From assembly GCA_934149155.1 (NCBI GenBank), contig CAKPDZ010000005.1, forward strand, positions 1-42,192: a stretch of 42,192 nt of DNA, given 5' to 3'. This DNA comes from an uncultured Clostridia bacterium. GTDB lineage: Bacteria; Bacillota; Clostridia; TANB77; CAG-508. The position numbers were made by a program, and so were the translations under genes. The notes beneath the pieces were generated by a model that was not told the DNA's origin, searched no databases, and saw only the letters and a program-made list of their open reading frames with translations. How positions within the stretch are numbered: position 1 is the stretch's first letter; the number at the start of each line of letters is the position of its first letter. Of the stretch, positions 1-10,300 are shown piece after piece.

Positions 1-60
1 AACAATAATAGCAACTAAAAGAATTATTGTTGATTTGTAATTTGATAAAAATTTTTTCAT
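1..60 (-). CDS. N-terminus of a secreted or membrane protein (cut by window edge)
   Basis: Only the first 20 codons lie in the window. The peptide begins MKKFLSNYKS and continues into a run of I, L, V and A, which is the pattern of a signal peptide or an N-terminal membrane anchor. A GAGGT ribosome binding site lies just upstream of the ATG, and a good sigma-A promoter precedes it, so the start is credible. Nothing can be said about the mature protein. Confidence 0.6.
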   Translation of the reverse strand, partial: MKKFLSNYKSTIILLVAIIV

Positions 61-104
61 AATACTACCTCGTTTCAAATAAAGGCAACTGAAAATATAA
101 TTAT

Positions 105-152
105 ATCCTCAGGATTTGTGACTATTATATATAATATTATATCATTTGGCAA
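105..152 (-). promoter_or_regulatory. Sigma-A promoter with palindrome at the start site
   Basis: Reading leftwards there is TTGCCA (147-152), a 17-base spacer and TATAAT (124-129), driving the truncated gene at the window edge. The predicted transcription start falls at about 117, directly beside a perfect 11-base palindrome ATCCTCAGGAT (105-115). That placement suggests an operator, but this is inference from position only. Confidence 0.6.
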
Positions 153-226
153 TAGTTTAGAACAATTTTATAGTATTTTACACTGATTTATTAATAAAAA
201 ACTATATATCAAATCAATATAATATA

Positions 227-427
227 TTATTTCTCCACAACTTTATGATCATTAATAGATATAAATAAGTTACATTTACATATTCCTTCATTTACAAATT
301 GATTACAAGGACATAATGTTGTATCATCCACTTGTAATCTACAAGGACAATGTCCATCTTTTCTATATATTCCTTCAACAATTTTCATAACATATTCTTT
401 ATCTGGGTTTAATTTATATCCTTTCAT
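227..427 (-). CDS. Ferredoxin-thioredoxin reductase catalytic-subunit-like protein
   Basis: A 66-residue protein with three Cys-x-Cys pairs: HCPCR (C27, C29), LCPCN (C39, C41) and ICKCN (C50, C52). This is the layout of the catalytic subunit of ferredoxin-thioredoxin reductase (FTR), in which the cysteines hold a 4Fe-4S cluster and an adjacent redox disulfide that reduces thioredoxin with electrons from ferredoxin. The first spacing is 9 residues instead of the 16 typical of plant FTR, and the protein is only about half the usual length. It starts 2 bases after the stop of a thioredoxin gene, so the two are almost certainly co-transcribed and probably functional partners. Substrate specificity and the need for a second subunit cannot be judged. 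Confidence 0.75.
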   Translation of the reverse strand: MKGYKLNPDKEYVMKIVEGIYRKDGHCPCRLQVDDTTLCPCNQFVNEGICKCNLFISINDHKVVEK

Positions 428-429
428 TT

Positions 430-750
430 CTATGCCTCCATATATTTTGAAACCTCATCTATAATCTCGTTTTCGCTCTTTACACCTTCTAATGTTTTCA
501 TTACTTTTCCATCTTTGAAAATTATCATTGTAGGAACTAGCTCTATGCCATACTTTATTGCTAATTCTGACGTTTCATCTACATCTACTTTTGCAATATC
601 AAATTCAACTCTAGAATTAGATATTTTTTCTAATATTGGACCTAATATTTGACATGGTCCACACCAAGTTGCAAAAAAATCTACTAATACTACTTTTTCT
701 GCCCCAATTATTTCTTTTTCAAAATTTTTTTCATCTACATGTTTTAACAT
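430..750 (-). CDS. trxA: Thioredoxin
   Basis: A 106-residue single-domain thioredoxin, the normal family length. The active-site motif FFATWCGPCQ puts the redox cysteines at 30 and 33, and the conserved cis-proline lies in ELVPTMI. It reduces disulfides in cytosolic proteins. The next gene downstream encodes an FTR-like subunit, suggesting that this thioredoxin is recharged from ferredoxin rather than from NADPH; that is an inference from gene pairing. The start is preceded by GAAAGGAAG. Confidence 0.93.
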   Translation of the reverse strand: MLKHVDEKNFEKEIIGAEKVVLVDFFATWCGPCQILGPILEKISNSRVEFDIAKVDVDETSELAIKYGIELVPTMIIFKDGKVMKTLEGVKSENEIIDEVSKYMEA

Positions 751-810
751 ATCTATCTTCCTTTCTCAAAAATTACTTAATATTACTTTTACCAACAAAG
801 TCATAAATAT

Positions 811-967
811 TTTAGAAAATTAATAATATATTGTTTTTTTATACCTTGCTGTCGCAATCTCCATTTGCCAAATACTTGTATGTAGATTGCTCCATCTCGC
901 ATTCGCTACGCTCATTTGGTCGCTTACGCGGTATTGCCAAAAACAATATATTATTAATCTTCTAAAT
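811..967. repeat. Palindromic intergenic element, family A copy 1
   Basis: The 366-base gap between trxA and the gene at 1117 is largely filled by this element. Its arms (812-837 and 940-965) form an inverted repeat of about 26 bases; the inner 19 bases, ATTAATAATATATTGTTTT and its complement, are perfect. The inside is clearly richer in G and C than the flanks and includes CTCCATCTCGCATTCG (890-905). A second copy, in the opposite orientation with the same arm sequence and most of the same core, lies at 16541-16682. There is no coding potential. A MITE-like element or a structured transcript are both possible. Confidence 0.85.
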
Positions 968-1035
968 ACTATTTTTCATAAGCTGTAAATCGCACCTATT
1001 TAACAATAGTAGTGTATCATATTTTTATTTTTTTA

Positions 1036-1064
1036 TTGACATTTTTTTATAACTTTGGTATTAT
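1036..1064 (+). promoter_or_regulatory. Sigma-A promoter for the low-complexity membrane protein
   Basis: TTGACA (1036-1041), a 17-base spacer and TATTAT (1059-1064). A TATAAT also begins at 1062, but it would need a 20-base spacer. The start codon lies about 50 bases downstream of the -10 box. Confidence 0.6.
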
Positions 1065-1116
1065 AATTTAAGAATTTAAGTTGTAAAATTATACATTATA
1101 TAGGAGGTATTTACAA

Positions 1117-1449
1117 ATGTCAAAATCTTTGAAATTTATTATTATATTAACCATAGTTTTCATAACATTCTTTAATTGTTCTTATACTTTTGCAGCAGTA
1201 AACATGAATACTACTAGTACTAATACTAATTCAAATACATCTAACACTAATACTTCAAGTACTAGTAATTCTAATATTAACACAGCTAGTACAAGCACTT
1301 CTAATACGAATTCTTCTACATTATCTTCAACAGTATCTGCATCTAGCTTTGATTTAGAATTAACAAATATTTTATGTATTGCATTAATTGTTGTTGGTGT
1401 GTTGTTAATTTTATTAGGAATTGCAATATTAATTAGATTAAAAAGATAA
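1117..1449 (+). CDS. Small secreted or membrane protein with Ser/Thr/Asn-rich linker
   Basis: A 110-residue protein of unknown function. It has an N-terminal signal sequence (residues 1-27, KFIIILTIVFITFF with a likely cleavage near TFAA), a linker of about 50 residues made almost only of S, T and N, and a C-terminal membrane segment (about 84-107) ending RLKR. The expected topology is an extracellular linker tethered by its C-terminus. There is no LPxTG. A good AGGAGG site precedes the ATG, and a terminator shared with the convergent sleB gene follows. The linker composition matches the tail of the penicillin-binding protein at 16704 and the linker of the giant surface protein at 4306. Confidence 0.7.
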   Translation: MSKSLKFIIILTIVFITFFNCSYTFAAVNMNTTSTNTNSNTSNTNTSSTSNSNINTASTSTSNTNSSTLSSTVSASSFDLELTNILCIALIVVGVLLILLGIAILIRLKR

Positions 1450-1459
1450 ATTTTATTAA

Positions 1460-1489
1460 GGGCATCTTTTCTAGAGATACCCTCTTTTT
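1460..1489 (+). terminator. Rho-independent terminator
   Basis: GGGCATCT pairs with AGATACCC across a short loop, with one imperfect pair, followed by TCTTTTTA. It ends the rightward gene and touches the stop of the convergent sleB. Confidence 0.6.
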
Positions 1490-2165
1490 ATTTACAAAAT
1501 CTATGTTTTCCAATAGTTACAGTAAGAGGTCTTGACCAGATCCATTTATTAGTTGCTGTACTTGGGTTAAAATAATATATTGCTCCATATGATGGATCCC
1601 ATCCATTCAAAGCGTCTTGTGCTGCTTTTTTTGATGTACTATCTGGATTCAAATTTATTTGTCCATCTGATACCGCATCAAAAGCTCCACTTTGATATAT
1701 TACCCCTGCAATTGTATTAGGAAATTTACTACTTTTTACTCTATTTAATATTACAGCACCTACTGCAACTTGCCCTGCATATGGCTCTCCTCTAGCTTCT
1801 CCATATATTGCTCTTGCTAATAGATTAACATTTGAGGAATTATTGCTTGAAGAACCACTAGATGATGAACTAGTCATTATTCCCATTGCATTTAATGTTT
1901 TTGTTCCAGCAATTCCATCTACAGTTAATCCATTTTTCTGTTGAAATTTCTTTACTGCAGTTACTGTTTGACTTCCATATATTCCATCAACACTTCCTGT
2001 ATAATATCCCCATCTTTTTAATTTGTCTTGAATTGTTCTTACTTCACTTCCTCTTGATCCATATTTTGATAATGCTAGTACTTCTGTATTTTTCATTGCT
2101 AACACAGCTATAAATGAAATTACCAATAACATCACTGCTATAAATCCTATTATTTTCTTTTTCAT
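1488..2165 (-). CDS. sleB: Spore cortex-lytic enzyme SleB
   Basis: A 225-residue protein. It has an N-terminal signal or anchor segment (about 4-24), a peptidoglycan-binding type 1 domain (about 35-95; GSRGSEVRTIQDKLK, DGIYGSQT, DGIAGTKT), a Ser/Asn-rich linker, then the SleB/CwlJ hydrolase domain (about 113-225). The catalytic glutamate region is visible as ARAIYGEARGEPYAGQ, followed by VGAVILNRV and a C-terminal IGKHRFCK. SleB is a lytic transglycosylase that degrades the muramic-lactam cortex during spore germination. Its presence implies that the organism sporulates. No ypeB gene is adjacent, unlike in Bacillus. The start follows AAGGGTGAT. Confidence 0.9.
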   Translation of the reverse strand: MKKKIIGFIAVMLLVISFIAVLAMKNTEVLALSKYGSRGSEVRTIQDKLKRWGYYTGSVDGIYGSQTVTAVKKFQQKNGLTVDGIAGTKTLNAMGIMTSSSSSGSSSNNSSNVNLLARAIYGEARGEPYAGQVAVGAVILNRVKSSKFPNTIAGVIYQSGAFDAVSDGQINLNPDSTSKKAAQDALNGWDPSYGAIYYFNPSTATNKWIWSRPLTVTIGKHRFCK

Positions 2166-2195
2166 TTAATCACCCTTTGCATAAAATTTCTATTA

Positions 2196-2225
2196 TTTTA
2201 TACAAATTGGAATTTTTTATACAAA
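2196..2225 (-). promoter_or_regulatory. Direct repeat upstream of sleB, possible promoter
   Basis: The 11-mer TTTGTATAAAA (minus strand) occurs twice, at 2196-2206 and 2215-2225, a 19-base period, about 30 bases upstream of the sleB start. TGTATA resembles the -35 box read by forespore sigma factors, which would suit sleB, but no convincing matching -10 box is visible. The assignment is weak. Confidence 0.25.
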
Positions 2226-2245
2226 AAACATTAAATAATATAAAC

Positions 2246-2445
2246 CACGCCAAAAGATGTATCCATTTTAAAAGTCTTCTCGGCTCATTGCGCAATTCAA
2301 GAAGTTCTAAAAAAGTGTTTTGGCACCCTTTCACTTAGTCCTCGCTTCGCTCGACGCGAACATTTTCCAAAAAACTTTTTAAGATTTTCTAATTTTGCTC
2401 CAATCACATTCGATGACTTTTAAAATGGATACATCTTTTGGCGTG
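2246..2445. repeat. Palindromic intergenic element, family B copy 1
   Basis: Two perfect 31-base inverted arms (2246-2276 and 2415-2445) enclose about 138 bases. The inside has further imperfect pairing (AGTGTTTTGG against CCAAAAAACT) and a GC-richer centre with TCGCTTCGCTCGA. It shares CTCGGCTYATTRCG, TTCTAA, TGGCACCCTTYCACT, TTTCCAWAAAACT and CTCCA..CACATTCG with the element at 20323-20509 (reverse strand), but the outer arms of the two copies are unrelated. It lies between rnhA and sleB and has no coding potential. Confidence 0.85.
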
Positions 2446-2456
2446 TTTTTTTTAAT

Positions 2457-2894
2457 TTATAATTTATTTATTGCTTCGCGTGCCATTTCATCACATCTAT
2501 TATTGAATTCATTATCTGCATGTCCTTTAACCTTTATGAACTCAACTTTGTGTTTTTGAGTTAAAGCATATAACTCTTGCCAAAGTTCTTTATTTTTAAC
2601 AGAAGAACCATTAGCAGTTTTCCATCCATTTTTCATCCAATTATATATCCATCCTTGTTTAAAAGCATTTACAGTATATGCACTATCACTATAAACCTGA
2701 ACATCACTTTCAACTTTTAAGCATCTTAGTGCTTCTACAACAGCTGTAATTTCCATTATATTATTTGTTGTTTGTTTCATTCCTCCAGAAATTTCTTTTT
2801 TTGCATCTTTATACATTAATATTGCTCCCCATCCTCCAGGACCTGGGTTTCCAGAGCATGCTCCATCTGTATATATTATAATTTTTTCTGACAT
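2457..2894 (-). CDS. rnhA: Ribonuclease HI
   Basis: A 145-residue protein, the usual length for bacterial RNase HI. The metal-binding acidic residues are in recognisable motifs: IYTDGACSGNPGPGGWGA (first Asp, residue 9), NNIMEITAVVEAL (Glu), VYSDSAYTVNAF (Asp) and KGHADNEFNNRCDEMA (His and last Asp). It cuts the RNA strand of RNA-DNA hybrids, for example at R-loops and Okazaki primers. Gene and family are clear; a palindromic repeat lies 11 bases past its stop. Confidence 0.95.
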   Translation of the reverse strand: MSEKIIIYTDGACSGNPGPGGWGAILMYKDAKKEISGGMKQTTNNIMEITAVVEALRCLKVESDVQVYSDSAYTVNAFKQGWIYNWMKNGWKTANGSSVKNKELWQELYALTQKHKVEFIKVKGHADNEFNNRCDEMAREAINKL

Positions 2895-3000
2895 TATATT
2901 TCCTCCATCTTTTTATAAATTGCCTCTTGTTTTTTTACATATTTGTGATAAAATTATACCAATAATTTGAGAAATTTTCAATATATTTTAGGAGGTTTTA

Positions 3001-4248
3001 ATGAGCAACGTTTTAGGGATTGTAGCAGAATACAATCCATTCCATAATGGTCATCTACACCATTTAATTGAATCCCAAAAGTTAACTAATTCTGATTATA
3101 CAATAGCTGTAATGTCTGGAAATTTCACTCAAAGAGGTGATGTTTCTATTATTGATAAATGGTCAAAAGCTCAAATGGCTATTGAAAACGGTATTGATCT
3201 AGTTATTGAACTTCCTACAATTTACGCAATTTCAAGTGCTGAAAATTTTGCTTCTGGAGCTATTAAAATTTTAGATTCTCTTGGAATAGTTGATTATCTA
3301 TCTTTTGGTAGTGAATGTAATGATATATCTATTTTAAGTGATGTTACAGATGTATTAACTAATGAACCATCAGAATATAAATCCTTATTATCTCACGAAT
3401 TGTCCAGAGGGGTATCATTTCCTAAAGCTCGTGAGAGAGCTTTAATGATGTATTTAAATGATATTCGTAGGTTTAATAATGTACTTTCTTCCCCTAATAA
3501 TATTTTAGGAATAGAATATTTAAAAGCTTTAGATAAACAAAATAGTAAGATTCATCCTATCACTATAAAACGTGAAGGTTCTGCATATAATGATGATTCA
3601 ATTCCTGTGGATTCTGAATTTGCAAGTGCTACATCTATTCGTAACCTTTGTCAGTCTCATGATATTAGTATTTTACAAAATTTTATGCCAGAAAATTCAT
3701 TTAATATTTTGCAAGATTGCTTAGAAAATGGACATCTTGTTAAAAATATTTCTGAATTTGATAAACTTATAATTTTTACTTTAAGACAAATGTCAACTGG
3801 TGAAATTGCTAATCTTCCTGATGTTTCAGAAGGTCTTGAATTCGCTATCAAATCAGCTGTTAATCAATGTAATACTACTACTGAATTATTATCTATTATT
3901 AATACCAAAAGATATACTCAAACTAGATTAAAACGTATTTTTTTATATGCCCTTCTTGGTATTACAAAAAAAGATATGCAAATTTCTAAATCTATAAAAC
4001 CTTATATTAGAATTTTAGGCTTTAATAATAAAGGTCGTGAATTAATTAGCGAAATTTCTAAGCAAAATAGAAAATTAACTATTATTTCTTCTGTTAAAAA
4101 ATTTATGGATAGTAATTCTAACAAAAATTTAAAGCTTATGCTTGAAAAAGATATTTTGGCTACTAATGTTTATACTTTAGCTTATGAATATGATTCTATT
4201 GGAAATTTAGATTATACTCATAACCTAATAATAAAAAACGGTAATTAA
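3001..4248 (+). CDS. tmcAL: tRNA(Met) cytidine acetate ligase TmcAL
   Basis: A 415-residue protein of the YlbM/TmcAL family. The nucleotidyltransferase signature HxGH is present at EYNPFHNGHLHH (residues 10-21), followed by the family's MSGNFTQRGDVSIIDKWS and VIELPT blocks. The enzyme activates acetate with ATP and forms N4-acetylcytidine at the wobble position of elongator tRNA-Met. An AGGAGG site 6 bases before the ATG fixes the start. It is a single gene, convergent with the giant surface protein and sharing a bidirectional terminator with it. Confidence 0.93.
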   Translation: MSNVLGIVAEYNPFHNGHLHHLIESQKLTNSDYTIAVMSGNFTQRGDVSIIDKWSKAQMAIENGIDLVIELPTIYAISSAENFASGAIKILDSLGIVDYLSFGSECNDISILSDVTDVLTNEPSEYKSLLSHELSRGVSFPKARERALMMYLNDIRRFNNVLSSPNNILGIEYLKALDKQNSKIHPITIKREGSAYNDDSIPVDSEFASATSIRNLCQSHDISILQNFMPENSFNILQDCLENGHLVKNISEFDKLIIFTLRQMSTGEIANLPDVSEGLEFAIKSAVNQCNTTTELLSIINTKRYTQTRLKRIFLYALLGITKKDMQISKSIKPYIRILGFNNKGRELISEISKQNRKLTIISSVKKFMDSNSNKNLKLMLEKDILATNVYTLAYEYDSIGNLDYTHNLIIKNGN

Positions 4249-4270
4249 CACTTTTTATCTTTAAAATAAC

Positions 4271-4300
4271 AAAAGAGAATTTCTTTCGAAATTCTCTTTT
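4271..4300. terminator. Bidirectional Rho-independent terminator
   Basis: A perfect 13-base stem, AAAAGAGAATTTC with its complement, and a four-base loop. The stem carries A and T tracts at both ends, so it can stop transcription of tmcAL and of the convergent surface-protein gene. Confidence 0.85.
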
Positions 4301-4305
4301 AATTA

Positions 4306-7300
4306 TTAATTGTTCCAGTATGTTATATTAACATCTGTACTTCTTTCAACTTTAGTTAAGTCAATATAGTATCCTTTTGAATCTTTCTTTAAGTAACCTG
4401 CATTCTGTGCACTACTTATTGAACTATAAGTTTTCTCTCCAATTTTTAATTCAAATTCTTTACTTGTATTAATATTTCCGAGTTCAACTCTTCTTGCTTT
4501 AGATTCTTCTACTGTTATTGCTCTATTTTCTTCATTTTCTGATGAAGAATCTATAGATGTATTTAAGAAATCTGTTAAGTCGCTTTCTGTTATTTCTCCT
4601 GTTTTACTTCCATCTGCATAACTATATGCACCTGGTACTATTTTTCCATTGTCTGTAATTAACTTATATAATGCTTTTTGTTGCCAATTATTGTTGTTGC
4701 ATGCATTTACATTCTCTTCAGTTGGATCTAACATTGCTACTGCTTCATTTCCACTTAAACCAATTCCTATTGTAAATGCTTTAGCTGTTTTATCAGTGTT
4801 TTGATAATATTTATTTGTTATTTGGTCTTTATAGTATTTAGCAGTTCTTAATGTCCAATAATAGTAATTCTCGTCTGTTTCTTTTGTATATCCATGTCCA
4901 TTAAGCTTTCCAGTTGCAGTTTCACTGGCATAATAATATGTTGGTTCTCCATCTGTTACTAAGATTAATAATGGTGTACGAGTTATAGTCTTTGTTGTTC
5001 CGTCTTTTAAAGTAACTGTTGCTGTTGTTGTATTCTGATTACTTGTAAGCATTTCTGCACCTAATTTTATACCTGATTGTGTATTAGTTCCTCCTGTTAC
5101 TTGTCTTGATAATTTATTTCCAACATTAGATTTTATTGTCTGGCTACTTCCATTCCACCAATCACCTGCTGAATATTCTCTTGTTAAATAATTTATACCT
5201 TGAGCATAATTTCCTAATGGTATAATTGTTGATGCATCTCCACTAAATCCAACTACCCCTACTCTACTGTCTTTATTTTTGCTCATTATAGTTTTTATAG
5301 AACTATTTACTGCATTCACCATAGCTTTAGCTCTACTGTTTTCTACTGCCGTTTCATTTTTTCCTTCTAAAGTATATGTCATACTTCCAGAAGTATCTAA
5401 TACAAATACTACATCCATTGGTGTTGAAACTGTATCTGTTGAAGATGTAATGCTTTTTACTGTTATGCTTCCTCTTTGGCCAATTTCAATATCTTCTAAT
5501 TTTATTGTTGAGTCTGAGCTTACTTTATCTGTAAAAGCTGTATTAGTAATTTCTGTTAATGATGAAATCTTTCTGATTACACCATCTATGTGATATCCAT
5601 CAGATTCATTCTTTATTACATACCATACTACAACTTCATCATCAGCTAATGTTGTTCCATTTGTTTTTAATGCATCGACTAATTGAGTTCTTGTTATTCC
5701 TTTTGCAACCATGTCTGTTATTATATTATTATTTTTTATCAAATAATATAGATCATCATTCTTTAAGTTTGCATTAGTATCATAGTGTAAATCTGAGCTA
5801 TTTAAGTAAACTGTTCCTAGTTCTCCTGTATATAGTGATGCATCATATCCAGTTCCACTACCTTCATATGGTACTTTTCCATCTTTTCTTACAAATAGTT
5901 TTGCAGTATATGCTGTTGTTCCATCAATTGTCTTGTTGCATATATCTTTATATTCTGCTTCTGCTACAACTGTTGCTTTTATTATTAATTCTCTTGTTTT
6001 CCCTGCTGCTAAGTCTTTTACTTCCCATGTTACTACTGATTGTTCTTTATCATTTTTAGTAACTGTCCAATCGTCTCCTTTGTCAGTTGTTCCACTTTCT
6101 CCAGTTTTTCCATCAACTGTATTTAATGTTAATCTTAATGGAATTTCGTCTGTAACTGTTTTGGAAATCGGCTCACTTCCAGCATTTTTTAATGTAATTT
6201 TATAATATACTGTTTCGTTTGCTGCAAATGTATCTTTATTTGTAGCTGGACTTCCAATGTTTCCATTTGCATCTGCTTTATATGCTGTTTTGTTTATTAA
6301 TTCATTTGCTCTATTTGTTACAGTTAAACCTTCTTCTGATACCTTTTCATATCCTGTTGGCACTGTCTTTTCTGTTGCATTGTAACTAATTTCATTTCCA
6401 TTTACATCATATTTAGGTAAATTAGTTGTAATTGTCCATATATCTGTTGAATTCTCTTTTACATTTTCATCATTTTCTGATGTTAATGTATAATTCTTTC
6501 CATCTACAGTAAATTCTACACTAGATGGTCTTGTTCTATATTTATTACTACTATCATCCCAAATTTTTGTTAATACTACTGTTTTAGTATCTGGCAAATT
6601 ACTTGGGTCAAACTTATTTGTTATTATTTTAGTTTCTTGATTAATATTTGCTTTATAGTAGTTATCAAGTTTTACTTGTTCTTCTTCATTTACTGCTTTT
6701 TCAGCTACAGTGTAATTTATTAATTTTCCTGCTTCATATTTTGGTAATCCTTTAAATGTCCATTTCCAATTTCCTGCAATATCTTTAGATTCAACAGCTT
6801 TTTCTCCAACCGTTTTTTCTGCAACTACTTTATCTCCGTTTTTAACTTGTAATATTATACTACTTATTAAATATTCATTTCTTGCAGCATCATTATCAAT
6901 ATTTTCCCATTTCTTGCTTACTGGTATATCTAATGTTTCAGGTGTATGAGTATTTTTTATTACAACTCCTTGTTCTATTGAACCTGTTATTGAATATTTA
7001 TATCCTTTTACTTCATTTTCTCTAAATGTATACTGAATTTCTTTTCCATTTTTATATTTTGGTAAGTCTGAAATAGTTGCATTCCATCTATTTGCCTCAC
7101 TTAGAGTTATTGTATTTTCTTCTACAATTGTATTATCTGCATATAAATCTATAACTACATTTTCTGGTCTTATTCCATCTTGATTATTGTTATCATCCCA
7201 CTCTTTAGTAACATTTATTGATACTTTTTCAGGTGTATAACTATTTGTTATGTCGTATTCATATCCGCTTTCTGCCTTTTTAGTTATATTAGATTTATAT

Positions 7301-10300
7301 CCATTTTCTATATTATCTTCTTCTACTGTATATTCAATATCTTTTCCGCCTGCTTTTTTGGGTAAGTTTTTGAATGTGTGTGTCCATTCGTTTTTGTTAT
7401 TTAATTCTATTGTTTGTATAAATTTATTATTTCCTTTTAATGTTATAGTTACTTCTGTTGGTCTTTTTCCATCTTGATTATTAGCATCATCCCAAATTTT
7501 GTTTACTTTTACACTTGTGATTTCTGGCTTATGCGTATTTGTTATTAAATATCCATTTTTAGCATTTCCTGTAATTTCAGTTGCATATCCATCTACAGAA
7601 TCCTCTTTTATTGTGTACTTAATGTTTTTACCATTAGCTTTTTTATCTAGCTCCTCAAATGTTCCAGCCCATTGATTTGAAGCATCTAATATCTTAGTAG
7701 CAACTTCTGTTCCATTTGCTTCTAATCTTACTATTATTGATGATGGTCTGATTCCATCTTGATTACCCCCATCATTCCAGTCTTTGCTTACTCTTACACT
7801 TGTTTTTTCTACTTCATGTGTATTTGTTATTTTATATCCATTTGCTACATCTCCAGAAACTACTGAATCATAGTCTTTAACATTTATCTCTTGAATTGTG
7901 TATTTAATCTCTTTTCCGTTTGCATTTTTTGGTTTGTTTGCAAATACTCCATTCCAATTATTTTCTGCATTTAATTCCATACCATCTACAATTTGATTAT
8001 TCGCTTTTAATACAACATCAACTTTAGTTGGTCTTTTTCCATCTTGATCATCTTTATCTTCCCATACTTTACTAACTGGTATATTAATAACTTCTGGTGT
8101 ATGTGTATTTTGAATTGTTGTTCCTTCTATATGTTTAGTATATCCAGTAATATCTTCAACTTCATCTATTGTATAAGTAATATGTTCACCATCTTTATTT
8201 ACTGGTAAATTTGTAAATTGATGTTGCCAATTATTAGCTTCATTTAATTCTACTGTTTCTTTTACTATTCCGTCTGCAATTAATTTTGCATGTATTGATG
8301 TTGGTCTAATTCCATCTTGGTTATTAGCATCATCCCATGATTTTCTAATTGTTATTGATGTTACATCAGTTGTATGTTTATTTGTTACTATAAATTTATT
8401 TGAATTTTGAATGTCTATACTTGAGACTTCATAACCTTTTGGCACATTATTCTCAACAACTGAATATCTTATATCTTTTCCATTTGCTTTTTTATCCAAA
8501 CCATCAAATTTTGCTGACCAATTATTTTTTTCATTTAATATAACTGATTTTTTATCTAAAACAACATCATTTGCTACTAAATTTATCACTACATTTTCTG
8601 GTCTAATTCCATCTCTATTACCATCATCTTCCCAAGCTTTGCTTACTTCTATGCTTGTTTTTTCTACTTCATGCGTGTTTACTATTATATATTCCTGTTT
8701 TGCATTTCCAATTATACTTGTTGTATATCCTTTTACAGCATCTTCTACTACTGTATAATTGATTTTTTGACCTTTGGCTTTTTTAGGTAATTCTTCAAAA
8801 GTTCCACTCCACTGATTTGTATCATTTAATGTTAATACTTTATCAGCAACTTCTGTTCCATTTGCTTTTAACCTTACTGTTATAGAATCAGGCCTTATTC
8901 CATCTTGATTGCTAACATCTTCCCAAACTTTTTGCACTTTTACACTTGTAACTTCTGGAGTATGTGAATTTTTTATTACATATCCATTTTTTGCGTCTCC
9001 TGAAATAACTGGTGTATATCCTGGAACATCTTCTTCCTCTTCAACAGTATATTGAATTTCTTTACCATTTTTATTTTTATCTAATCCTGTAAATTCTGCA
9101 TTCCATTTATTACTTTCATTTAAAGTAACTTTTTTTCCTGGTACAATTTCTCCATCAGCTTTTAATCTAACATTTATCACCCTTGGTCTAATTCCATCTT
9201 GGTTATTTGCATCATTCCATGCCTTGCTTACTTTTATGTTCTTTTTTTCTACTTGATGTGTATTTGTTATTTTATAACCATTTTCTATATTTCCTGAAAT
9301 AGCTGAAGTATATCCTGAAACATTTATTTCTTCAATAGTATAATCAATGTTCTCTCCCTTAGCTTTTTTATCTAAATCTTTAAAGGTATATGTCCAGTTG
9401 TTTGCTTCTGATAAAGTTTCTCTAGCAACTTCTATTGTACCATTCATTAATTTTACAATTATTGAAGTTGGTCTGATTCCATCTTGGTTATTTGAATCTT
9501 TCCATTTTTTTACTACTGCTACATTGGTTTTCTCAACAATATGTCTATTAGTTATTATATATCCACTTTCTGCTGTTCCCGTTATTGATTCTATTGTATA
9601 ATCAGGTACATCATCTTCTGCAACTGTATATACAATTTCACCACTTCCATCAGCTTTATATTTTGGTAGTCTTGTAAAAGTATACTCTGTTCCTGAAATT
9701 GTTGCTGTATCAACTTTTTTATCATCAGCCCATAAACTAATTGTTATTTTTTCAGGTCTTATTCCGTCTTGGTTTTCATTATCATTCCATACCTTCTTTA
9801 CAGATACTGATGTATCTGGATTTACTGGAACTTCTTCATGGCTTTCTTCTGTTGGTCCATCTGGCACTGTTGCTTTGGCCACATTCTTAATAGGATTTGC
9901 ATCAACTGTATCTTCTTTTGTAACTGTATAATATGTGAAAATAGTTGTTGTATTTTCTCCACTTACAGCAGATAAACTTGGTATTACTGCTATTGTTGAT
10001 ACTCCAGTACTTGGATCAACTGTTTTTTCTTTACCATTAACTGTTACTTTTAAAGAATCTGTTACTGTAATATTTTCTAATGTTGTATTTCCTGTATTTG
10101 TGATTATTATTGTATATTCTACAATATCTCCAGGTCTTACTTTAACATTTTGTGCATCTACAAATTCTGCACTATCTTTTACTTTTATTTTAGTTGCTGT
10201 TTTACTAATTGTTAATGATTTTACTTCATCTACTGGAACATCTTTTTCATCTTTGTCAGTTACAGTTTCTGGTGTTTTATCAGGATCTGTTGGAATTGTT

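Noticed and set aside
811..967. Element read as a CRISPR repeat or riboswitch
   Set aside because: There is no regular spacing of direct repeats, and the same sequence occurs upstream of unrelated genes in both orientations, which does not fit a metabolite riboswitch.
2246..2445. Element read as only a transcription terminator of rnhA
   Set aside because: The T tract follows the arm on the plus strand, away from rnhA transcription, and the 200-base length with conserved internal boxes exceeds a terminator.
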